Source: an uncultured Porphyromonadaceae bacterium
GTDB lineage: Bacteria; Bacteroidota; Bacteroidia; Bacteroidales; Muribaculaceae
DNA length: 5,740 bases
Reading direction: 5' to 3'
Assembly (NCBI GenBank): GCA_947175225.1
Contig: CAMWLX010000236.1
Span: 1-5,740 of the forward strand
The position numbers and the translations under genes were made by a program. Position 1 is the first letter of the stretch, and each line of letters begins with the position of its first letter. A model generated the notes under the pieces. The model was not told the DNA's origin and did no database searches. It was given only the letters and a program-made list of their open reading frames with translations. Shown one piece after another: positions 1 through 5,216 of this stretch.

Positions 1-103
1 TGCGCTAACTACATTGCTTGACGCCGTAAATTGGTCTTAATTTAGTGACATTGAGTTTTAGTCATAATGTAGTAATAAAAGATATTAGTTTTAACCCTGA
101 ATA

Positions 104-135
104 TTTGGTTATGATATAATTTTGTTGTATATTTG
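104..135 (+). promoter_or_regulatory. Bacteroides-type promoter of the toxin-antitoxin operon
   Basis: TTTG at 104-107 and TATATTTG at 128-135 are separated by 20 bases. This matches the known Bacteroidota housekeeping sigma consensus (TTTG, 19-21 bases, TAnnTTTG). Transcription should begin around 140-143, which leaves a leader of only about 13 bases before the ATG at 155. The promoter position also excludes the in-frame TTG at 122 as the antitoxin start, because that codon lies upstream of the transcription start. Confidence 0.8.
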
Positions 136-144
136 CAAACAAAA
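120..144. promoter_or_regulatory. Candidate operator: inverted repeat over the -7 box
   Basis: TTTTGTT (120-126) and AACAAAA (138-144) form a perfect 7-bp inverted repeat with an 11-base spacer that contains the -7 element. Inside it, TTTGCAAA (132-139) is itself a perfect palindrome. Type II antitoxins with a ribbon-helix-helix fold usually repress their own operon by binding such dyads, so this is a plausible autoregulatory site. Caution: the arms are A/T-rich, and TTTGCAAA also occurs at the second promoter in this window (1799-1806), so part of the symmetry may just be core promoter sequence. Confidence 0.35.
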
Positions 145-154
145 AGATAACACT

Positions 155-412
155 ATGGAAGCAGCAATTCAAAAGAAAGCAACAATGTTCCGTCTCAGTA
201 CTGATTTGTTAGATCGACTTAAGGAGATGGCGAGAAGCGAACACAGAAGTCTCAACAATTTTGTGGAATGCATCCTTCTTGATGTAGCCTATAATGAGCC
301 AAATGACATTACCAAAGCTGCAATAGAAGAAGTTCGCAGTGGTAAGATTTGGGATGAACCTTCTGTTGATACTTCTTCTGTTGAAGCTATGATAAAATCA
401 ATGGGGTTATGA
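155..412 (+). CDS. Type II antitoxin, ribbon-helix-helix (RelB/DinJ-like)
   Basis: This 85-residue protein is the predicted antitoxin partner of the YafQ-like toxin that follows. The ATG at 155 is chosen because the promoter -7 box lies just upstream. Residues 8-45 fit a ribbon-helix-helix DNA-binding fold: a short strand (KKATMFRLS), a first helix (TDLLDRLKEMAR), a turn, and a second helix (SLNNFVECILLDVA). The C-terminal half, with AAIEEVRSGK (55-64) and SVEAMIKSMGL at the end, is the part expected to wrap around and neutralise the toxin. The stop codon overlaps the toxin start as ATGA (409-412), suggesting translational coupling and an antitoxin-first order. Family assignment comes from the fold pattern and the neighbour; DinJ versus another RHH subgroup cannot be settled here. 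Confidence 0.85.
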   Translation: MEAAIQKKATMFRLSTDLLDRLKEMARSEHRSLNNFVECILLDVAYNEPNDITKAAIEEVRSGKIWDEPSVDTSSVEAMIKSMGL

Positions 413-696
413 AGATTTTGAAGCCTTCTACTCAATATAAGAAGGATTTTAAGCGAATCCTTAATAACCCTAATAAATTATCTGCTCTTCGTGTCGTATT
501 GGATAAATTACAATATGAACAACCAATTCCTCCAGAAAATAAGCCACACATGCTCACAGGAGATTATGCAGGTTGCATGGAGTGTCATATTGAAGGTGAT
601 TTCCTTTTAATATGGATTGATCCTAATACTGATAAAATAGGCTTAGTCCGTCTTGGATCCCACTCAGAATTATTTGGAAAAGGCAAAAAACGATAA
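409..696 (+). CDS. yafQ: YafQ-family mRNA interferase toxin (RelE superfamily)
   Basis: This 95-residue protein is a predicted ribosome-dependent endoribonuclease that cuts mRNA on translating ribosomes and slows growth when it is not bound by its antitoxin. The active site known from E. coli YafQ (H50, H63, D67, H87, F91) is matched here by H47 (in KPHMLTG), H60 and D64 (in ECHIEGDFLLIW), H85 and F89 (in LGSHSELFG). The Trp that follows the catalytic Asp in E. coli is Phe65 here, an aromatic replacement. All expected residues are present and the length is normal for the family, so the toxin looks intact. Translation begins inside the antitoxin stop codon (ATGA overlap). No terminator is visible after it. 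Confidence 0.9.
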   Translation: MKILKPSTQYKKDFKRILNNPNKLSALRVVLDKLQYEQPIPPENKPHMLTGDYAGCMECHIEGDFLLIWIDPNTDKIGLVRLGSHSELFGKGKKR

Positions 697-813
697 GTTT
701 ATTGAGATGTGTCATATGATTTATTCGAAATTGGAGATGATAAATGTAAATAATTGAGTAGGACTTTTCCAAGAGTTTTGCGTCATATAGATAAACGTTA
801 AAGCTACTAATAT

Positions 814-1602
814 ATGAGACAAGTATTTTTGCTTATTATTCTCCTTTCTCCGATAGTGTGTTTCGGACAAGTGATAGAAAATGACATCAGTGTAAAAACA
901 TACGCTGTCCCTGACAGCGTGAACAAAAATCCTACAAACTATAAGGCCTCGGATCCATCAGCTAATTTATCCAATAATCCATCCCTCAACCAATTGACTA
1001 AGCCGATATCAGAATTTGATAGCATAATGTATTTAGCTCCAATTACTTCGGCAAATACTTATGTCCCTCCCGGCTCAGCCATCATCCCACTATGGAAAAA
1101 CGCCCAATTCGTTGCCACCGGCGACATAAGAGATTACCCGGGGCTGATGCAGATTCATAGTGGCACTATTGGCATTAACCAAAATATCGGGAATTTCTCA
1201 TTAAATATGGGAGCAATCGCAAATAAATACGGATATTTCAACGGGCTGCAAACTCAATATGGAGTTTACGGCAATCTTCAATATCAGTTTACTCCCCAAT
1301 TATCCTTCACAGGCTTCGGCTCATACTATTTTGGAAAGCCTAATGGCTTCCCATTGCTCCCTTCAATGATTGGATATTATAGAACTTCGACATTCGGAGG
1401 ATACATGAGCTATCAGTTCAACCGAACCTTCGGAATAGATGTAGGTGCCCAAGCCGTACAGCAATTCGGCGCCAACAAATACTATGTCGAGCCTATTGTA
1501 ACCCCGACAGTCAAATTAGGAAAAGTAAAACTCGGTCTCCCCATCGGCCAAATCCTCAACGGCATAATCCGCTCCGAAGCCGAGAAACGCTCCCATCATT
1601 AA
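814..1602 (+). CDS. Secreted protein, probable small outer-membrane beta-barrel
   Basis: I do not recognise a named family for this 262-residue protein. Residues 1-18 form a signal peptide with a hydrophobic core (VFLLIILLSPIV) and a probable cleavage before Gln19, as is common in Bacteroidota. Residues 19-80 are polar and rich in Asn, Ser and Pro, probably a flexible linker. Residues 90-245 show alternating hydrophobic and polar residues with many Tyr, Phe and Gly (for example NLQYQFTPQLSFTGFGSYYF, GGYMSYQFNRTFGIDVGAQA), as in 8- to 10-strand outer-membrane barrels. The protein ends with a short basic tail (EAEKRSHH) rather than a terminal aromatic residue. No clear promoter is seen in the 117 bases upstream. 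The last 100 bases are richer in G+C than the start of the gene. Export is well supported; the barrel is an inference. Confidence 0.7.
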   Translation: MRQVFLLIILLSPIVCFGQVIENDISVKTYAVPDSVNKNPTNYKASDPSANLSNNPSLNQLTKPISEFDSIMYLAPITSANTYVPPGSAIIPLWKNAQFVATGDIRDYPGLMQIHSGTIGINQNIGNFSLNMGAIANKYGYFNGLQTQYGVYGNLQYQFTPQLSFTGFGSYYFGKPNGFPLLPSMIGYYRTSTFGGYMSYQFNRTFGIDVGAQAVQQFGANKYYVEPIVTPTVKLGKVKLGLPIGQILNGIIRSEAEKRSHH

Positions 1603-1632
1603 TCAAAAATTCCTATCCGCCGCCATCAGCGG

Positions 1633-1667
1633 AAAAAGCAGCGAAGCGTCGCCATCCGCGTTGCTGC
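1633..1667 (-). terminator. Minus-strand intrinsic terminator-like hairpin
   Basis: Bases 1638-1667 form an 11-bp-per-arm hairpin with one mismatch (GCAGCGAAGCG and CGCGTTGCTGC, 8-base loop). Read on the minus strand it is followed at once by five T (complement of A1633-1637), the layout of an intrinsic terminator. On the + strand it is followed by no T-run. A second, smaller hairpin lies just beyond (TCCGC 1616-1620 with GCGGA 1629-1633). There is no convincing minus-strand gene to its right that it would terminate, so it may stop antisense transcription from reaching the gene at 814-1602, or it may be a relic. Confidence 0.4.
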
Positions 1668-1771
1668 CCATCTTAAAAAAATCCAAGCTTCAACTAAATT
1701 GAAGAAGAACCATAATATTTCTTAAATTCTCCAATAAAACGATATTTTATTATCATTTTTAATAAATTTTG

Positions 1772-1802
1772 TTGCATAGATTAAAATGTTTTTGTAAATT
1801 TG
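1772..1802 (+). promoter_or_regulatory. Bacteroides-type promoter driving the structured RNA
   Basis: TAAATTTG at 1795-1802 is a full match to the TAnnTTTG -7 box. A TTG at 1772-1774 lies 20 bases upstream as the -33 element; the fuller TTTG at 1768-1771 would be 23 bases away, which is less usual. Transcription should start near 1808, about 385 bases before the next start codon at 2193. I see no other TAnnTTTG box between here and 2193, so this is the only visible promoter for the downstream operon. Confidence 0.7.
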
Positions 1803-1960
1803 CAAATCAATCCTGATCTTGGAAGCCTCGCTTGAGGTGAAAGAGGGTGGGATTATGCCGGCGCGCCGGCAAGGTGCGTCTGAGATTTTTTTATAAGCGT
1901 TTACTTGACGCTCCTTTCTTGACCATACAGAACTTCGCAACTTCTAAACTCAGTCAAGAA

Positions 1961-1979
1961 TTGGGCAAGGTAGATGCCT
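1961..1979 (+). repeat. Internal repeat copy 1: GGGC-N9-GCCU mini-hairpin
   Basis: TTGGGCAA followed by GCCT forms a 4-bp stem (1963-1966 with 1976-1979) and a 9-base loop, AAGGTAGAT. The same TTGGGCAA start, stem and loop length recur at 2081-2099, exactly 120 bases downstream, so the two are probably related modules of one RNA. Confidence 0.5.
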
Positions 1980-2047
1980 GTGGTTTGTATAATATAGTGC
2001 CGTCAGCATGTGAATGTTGATGGCATATGAATTCGTATTATACAACT

Positions 2048-2141
2048 GCGTGAGGCTTCTGCGTTGTCCGTTCTGCTGAGTTGGGCAATGCGAAGGCCTT
2101 GTATGGAGGAACGGACAATGAGTACGGCTCTCACGCTTTTT
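2048..2141 (+). terminator. Long terminator stem at the 3' end of the structured RNA
   Basis: GCGTGAG (2048-2054) pairs perfectly with CTCACGC (2130-2136), which is followed directly by TTTTT (2137-2141). Within it CGTTGTCCGTTC (2062-2073) pairs with GAACGGACAATG (2109-2120) over 12 bp with one G-U pair, extended by U2074-G2108. The shape is that of an intrinsic terminator with an elaborated loop. The next gene starts 51 bases later and has no promoter of its own in between, so the stem may be a partial terminator that sets read-through into that operon. Confidence 0.6.
2081..2099 (+). repeat. Internal repeat copy 2: GGGC-N9-GCCU mini-hairpin
   Basis: This is the second copy of the mini-hairpin at 1961-1979. 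GGGC (2083-2086) pairs with GCCT (2096-2099) around a 9-base loop, AATGCGAAG. It sits at the apex of the terminal stem, where its loop would be exposed. Across the 23 bases starting at 1958 and 2078 I count 16 identities. Confidence 0.5.
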
Positions 2142-2156
2142 ACGTTTCTATAAGGC

Positions 2157-2179
2157 ACTGCATTCCGGAGCCATGCAGT
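2157..2179 (+). promoter_or_regulatory. Hairpin just upstream of the PEGA gene start
   Basis: ACTGCAT (2157-2163) and ATGCAGT (2173-2179) form a perfect 7-bp stem with a 9-base loop (TCCGGAGCC). The stem ends 13 bases before the ATG at 2193, so in an mRNA it would lie within the ribosome-binding region and could affect initiation. The loop includes CGGAG, the only purine-rich Shine-Dalgarno-like stretch nearby. There is no T-run, so it is not a terminator. Confidence 0.4.
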
Positions 2180-2192
2180 CCCGACCGACATT

Positions 2193-3746
2193 ATGACGAC
2201 ACTTTGCTTGCCTTATCGTAGACTTGCCTCTCACATCATTGCATTGCTTGTGATAGTCTTCAGTGTGACATATGCGCATGGAGCAGATTTGGTGGTACGC
2301 GAATTCAAGCTTCTCCCCACTGATCAGACTGCCATCAACAGCGCGACGATGAAAAAAGACCAAAACGGCAGAACCGCTGCGCTCATCAAAATCTACACTA
2401 CCCTCAATGAAAGCCAGACCTACTTTGACAATGGCGTAATGGGCATAGTAGCACGGGAAAACAAACCGGGACAAATTTGGCTTTATATCCCAGCCCGCTC
2501 CCAATCAATCTTGATCACTAACCGCAATTATGCTCCTTATAGATATGATTTCCCGGAAGAAATTATATCCGGCAAAACCTACTCCATGCAGCTCACCACA
2601 GAAGGAAAGATAGTCAATCTTGTGGCAAGCGTTCGCAACGCTCCAATTTATGTCGATGGAGATTCAGTTGGTGTCAGTCCCCACGAGATATATCTCGGAT
2701 ATGGAGAGCATGAGGTGAGGGCGCAGCAAGGCATGATGCTATATCAAGGCATAATCAATGTCTCCCAGCATGGACCCTCCCGTTTCGAACTCCCCATGGA
2801 AGACGAAAGCAAAAAATACTCTGATGTCCATGTTTCAGTGCCGGGCAATGCAGATATATATTTCGAGGGTAAAAAGGTTGGGGTAGGAGAGTGGTCAAGT
2901 CGTCTGCTCGGAGGTTCATATACAGTGGAGGTTAAGAAAGAAAACTGCGAGCCTCAGATAGTCAATTTCTTCGCAGAAGCTGGAAATCCGACATTTGTGG
3001 AGTGTCCGGCTCCTGTGCCTTACCGAGGATATCTCTCTGTCGATGTCAGTCCCAGTACCGGAGCAAAGATTTTCGAGGGTGATTCCATCATTGCTGTCAA
3101 TCGTTTGAGCAAACTCGTAAATGTTGGTAATCATACTCTTATATTCAATAGAAAAGGTTATGAATCTGTAAAAAAGACATTTCATGTGATGCCGAATGCT
3201 GAGACAGTCGATACTGTCATAATGCAGAGAATCCAATACGTCAATCCAAATGTCATTTATGCCGATTTAGCTTTCACCTACGGTCCTTCTTATGGTGCTT
3301 CCATTCGGGTCGGTGGATATTATCGGAATATAAATATCGAAGCGGGATATACTCTTGGAATGGGCAGAAGTAATGATGTCTATTGGTATGAGAATGATGC
3401 TTCGGGTGCGTACGACGACAGCTGCACATACACCATGGATGAATTCACCGCAAAGGCTGGATATCAACTAAGCTTCCTTAGCCGTCTTGGCCTCACACCG
3501 CGCTTAGGATATATGATGCAACGACTCCGCGGAGGTATCCACGGCAACGGAGCAATGTGCAATAATATTACCATAGGCGCAAAGTTGATTTTCAAGCCTA
3601 TCCCTTATTTTGGTATTTTTATTGAGCCGGAATATGCTGTGCCGGTGATGGTCAACCAGCTTTATTCCGATATCTCGTCTCATGGTGGATTCTCCAAGGG
3701 AGGATTTTATGTCAGCGCGGGATTCTCTTTCAGTCTAAGTCTCTGA
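2193..3746 (+). CDS. PEGA-domain protein with C-terminal outer-membrane barrel
   Basis: This is a predicted outer-membrane protein of 517 residues. Residues 1-31 form a signal peptide (basic RR at 9-10, core IIALLVIVFSV, cleavage near AHGA). Residues 32-135 match an N-terminal domain I recall from Bacteroidota PEGA proteins, with hallmark patches DQNG (56-59), IWLYIP (95-100) and TYSMQL (129-134). Three PEGA-like beta domains follow at about 140-201 (IYVDGDSVGVSPHEIYLGYG), 211-272 (IYFEGKKVGVGEWSSRLLGG) and 278-346 (NVGNHTLIFNRKGYESVKKT). Residues 354-517 alternate as about eight amphipathic strands and end in FYVSAGFSFSLSL, typical of an integrated barrel. The periplasmic or surface beta domains may bind peptidoglycan, glycan or a partner; the ligand is unknown. 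It is the first gene of an apparent operon, 20 bases before the lipoprotein. A hairpin and a terminator-like stem precede it, so expression may be attenuated. Confidence 0.8.
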   Translation: MTTLCLPYRRLASHIIALLVIVFSVTYAHGADLVVREFKLLPTDQTAINSATMKKDQNGRTAALIKIYTTLNESQTYFDNGVMGIVARENKPGQIWLYIPARSQSILITNRNYAPYRYDFPEEIISGKTYSMQLTTEGKIVNLVASVRNAPIYVDGDSVGVSPHEIYLGYGEHEVRAQQGMMLYQGIINVSQHGPSRFELPMEDESKKYSDVHVSVPGNADIYFEGKKVGVGEWSSRLLGGSYTVEVKKENCEPQIVNFFAEAGNPTFVECPAPVPYRGYLSVDVSPSTGAKIFEGDSIIAVNRLSKLVNVGNHTLIFNRKGYESVKKTFHVMPNAETVDTVIMQRIQYVNPNVIYADLAFTYGPSYGASIRVGGYYRNINIEAGYTLGMGRSNDVYWYENDASGAYDDSCTYTMDEFTAKAGYQLSFLSRLGLTPRLGYMMQRLRGGIHGNGAMCNNITIGAKLIFKPIPYFGIFIEPEYAVPVMVNQLYSDISSHGGFSKGGFYVSAGFSFSLSL

Positions 3747-3766
3747 ACGATTAATTTTTCCATAAT

Positions 3767-5185
3767 ATGAATAAACTAACAAAAATCACTATCTTTATCT
3801 CTGCACTGCTGGCTTTCGTGAGCTGTGATACTGCTGAAGATGCGTTTTCTGTCGGTGACAAGCCGAAGGAAAACGAGATTCTAAGCTTGAGTCTGAGTCA
3901 ACTGTCGTTTAAGCCGGAGGGAGAAAGTTTTGATATTCAGATTTCTTCCATAGCTAAATGGGAAGTGTCTATGTCAAATAACAATTCAGGGCAGTTTTCT
4001 GTGTCTTCTACCTCAGGAAAAGGGAATGGCGTTGTAACGGTTACTTGTAAGCCAAACTCCACCCAGAACAGTTTCAGTGCAGAACTGCTGGTGTCGCCTT
4101 TAAATTTTGAGATGGAGCCTGTGAAAGTGTCGCTTAACCAGAATAATGCGACATTTTCGATAGAAAGAACACCGTCATTAGAGCCCATACCCGAGGAAGG
4201 GGGGTCGGTGACAATGACGGCATATAGTTCCTTAAACTGGGAAATAGCGGTGTTGCCTCATGATGCGGACGGCAATGTAGGGGACGTTTCATGGCTTTCA
4301 GTCACTCCCGGTATGTCTGGCGAAGGCAATGACGGTAATACCCCAATAGAATATCGATTCACGTGGTCGCCAAATTATACAGAAAAAGAGCGAATCATTC
4401 GTCTCCAATTGAAGCCTTCTACAGACATGACACTGTCAAATCTTCCGCAGCCTTTTACTTTGACACAAGAGGCGGGGACACGTCCCCAGGGGGTAACCTG
4501 TATAGTTGATAATCTTGGTATTATTGACGCAGATGTAACTTTGGAATATATTTCAAGATCTCAGGTGAGGGATTGCGGTCTGAGGATTTTCAAGATTGAT
4601 GGAGGAAGTGAATCCTTATTCAACACTATTCGACCTGACGTCAGCAGCTTTGCAAATTCGGGCAACTATAAGCTCCATATCAAGGATCTTCCCGAAAACT
4701 CCAGCTTCCGTATAGAGCCGTTTGTAGAGAATGAAGTTGGTGTTGCAACTGGTGTTTCCCGGGATATTTCAACCGGACTGAAACCGGAAAACATGACTTA
4801 TCAAGGAGTTTCGATAGTAAATGCTGATAATGGAGGTATTACCGTCTCAGCCGATTTGAATTCCGCAACTCTATCATTCACCGTTATGTCAGATGTCGAG
4901 CCACTTGGTCGTGACCGAATAGCGAGCGTGACCATGACTGTCAATGGAAATTCCGTCAATGGAATTGCTGAAAAAATTGACTCGGATAAATGGAATTATG
5001 TTTTCAAAGTTACCGACCTGCAGTCAAATCAAGAATACCAATACTCAATAGAGGTGAAAGGAAAGGATCTTCCGAGAGAGATGGGTGTAGTTGTCAATAA
5101 CACTACTTCGTATTCCGGTCACTTCAAGACTCAAGGAATGACTCCCGATTTTGAAGATAATGAAAAGCCCAATGTGGGTGCATAG
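3767..5185 (+). CDS. Surface lipoprotein with BACON and fibronectin-III-like domains
   Basis: This 472-residue protein has a lipoprotein signal peptide ending in FVSC, with lipidation expected at Cys20. The residues that follow (DTAEDAF) include adjacent acidic residues, as in the lipoprotein export signal that sends Bacteroidota lipoproteins to the cell surface. Residues 38-127 look like one BACON domain (SLSQLSFKPEGESFDIQISS, then KWEVS), and 128-236 like a second (GGSVTMTAYSSLNWEI, SWLSVTPGMSGEGN, ending FTLTQEAG). BACON domains are known to bind mucin or glycan or to act as spacers. Residues 240-337 and 345-457 resemble fibronectin type III sandwiches. The tail is acidic (DFEDNEK). No catalytic domain is visible, so a binding or structural role is most likely. 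It lies 20 bases after the PEGA gene and 31 before the next, probably in one transcript. Domain borders are approximate. Confidence 0.8.
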   Translation: MNKLTKITIFISALLAFVSCDTAEDAFSVGDKPKENEILSLSLSQLSFKPEGESFDIQISSIAKWEVSMSNNNSGQFSVSSTSGKGNGVVTVTCKPNSTQNSFSAELLVSPLNFEMEPVKVSLNQNNATFSIERTPSLEPIPEEGGSVTMTAYSSLNWEIAVLPHDADGNVGDVSWLSVTPGMSGEGNDGNTPIEYRFTWSPNYTEKERIIRLQLKPSTDMTLSNLPQPFTLTQEAGTRPQGVTCIVDNLGIIDADVTLEYISRSQVRDCGLRIFKIDGGSESLFNTIRPDVSSFANSGNYKLHIKDLPENSSFRIEPFVENEVGVATGVSRDISTGLKPENMTYQGVSIVNADNGGITVSADLNSATLSFTVMSDVEPLGRDRIASVTMTVNGNSVNGIAEKIDSDKWNYVFKVTDLQSNQEYQYSIEVKGKDLPREMGVVVNNTTSYSGHFKTQGMTPDFEDNEKPNVGA

Positions 5186-5216
5186 TATATTCAATAAAAA
5201 TTACAATATCAATTTA

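Larger units (their letters stand above)
1808..2141 (+). ncRNA. Candidate structured RNA of about 335 nt (sRNA or attenuator leader)
   Basis: The region is bounded by a consensus promoter (start near 1808) and a terminator-like stem with five T (2137-2141). Visible elements, in order: CCTC-GCTT-GAGG (1826-1837); an 8-bp stem 1860-1867 with 1873-1880 (two G-U pairs, loop GGCAA), with T7 at 1886-1892; TTCTTGAC with GTCAAGAA (1916-1923, 1953-1960); mini-hairpin 1963-1979; a long hairpin 1985-2045 with a 12-bp inner stem and GUGA tetraloop; and the terminal stem 2048-2136, which contains another 12-bp stem and a second mini-hairpin. G-U pairs in the stems favour selection on RNA rather than DNA symmetry. 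It does not match what I know of tmRNA, RNase P RNA or 6S RNA, and I cannot name its class. The exact ends are inferred. It may act in trans, or in cis on the operon starting at 2193. Confidence 0.65.

Noticed and set aside
122..154. TTG at 122 as an upstream start adding 11 residues to the antitoxin.
   Set aside because: It lies upstream of the predicted transcription start, and the added residues lie outside the RHH fold.
697..813. Search for a promoter or terminator between the toxin gene and the barrel gene.
   Set aside because: No TAnnTTTG box and no stable hairpin with a T-run was found; only a partial match, TAAGTTTA, near 695-702.
1733..1759. AATAAAA/TTTTATT hairpin (1733-1739, 1745-1751) followed by ATCATTTTT, a possible terminator for the barrel gene.
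   Set aside because: The stem is purely A/T in an A/T-rich stretch, so it is weak and easily found by chance.
1812..1885. CCTGATC (1812-1818) and CTGAGAT (1880-1886) resemble conserved pieces of the TPP riboswitch.
   Set aside because: They occur in the wrong order and without the surrounding conserved helices, and the downstream genes have no link to thiamine.
1988..1993. TATAAT, identical to the E. coli -10 box.
   Set aside because: Bacteroidota housekeeping sigma uses TAnnTTTG instead, there is no well-spaced -35, and the bases are explained as one arm of the 1985-2045 hairpin.
1841..2218. One + frame is open for 59, 10 and 55 codons, broken only by TGA at 2018 and 2051, suggesting a decayed protein gene.
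   Set aside because: There is no proper start codon before the first stop, and the stops fall in or beside precise RNA stems with G-U pairs and a GNRA loop. RNA structure explains the sequence better, though a decayed ORF cannot be fully excluded.
1722..2504. Minus-strand ORFs at 1722-1940, 2003-2191 and 2148-2504.
   Set aside because: They lack recognisable domains or good starts, and they lie over the structured RNA or opposite the strongly supported PEGA gene, so they look like shadows.
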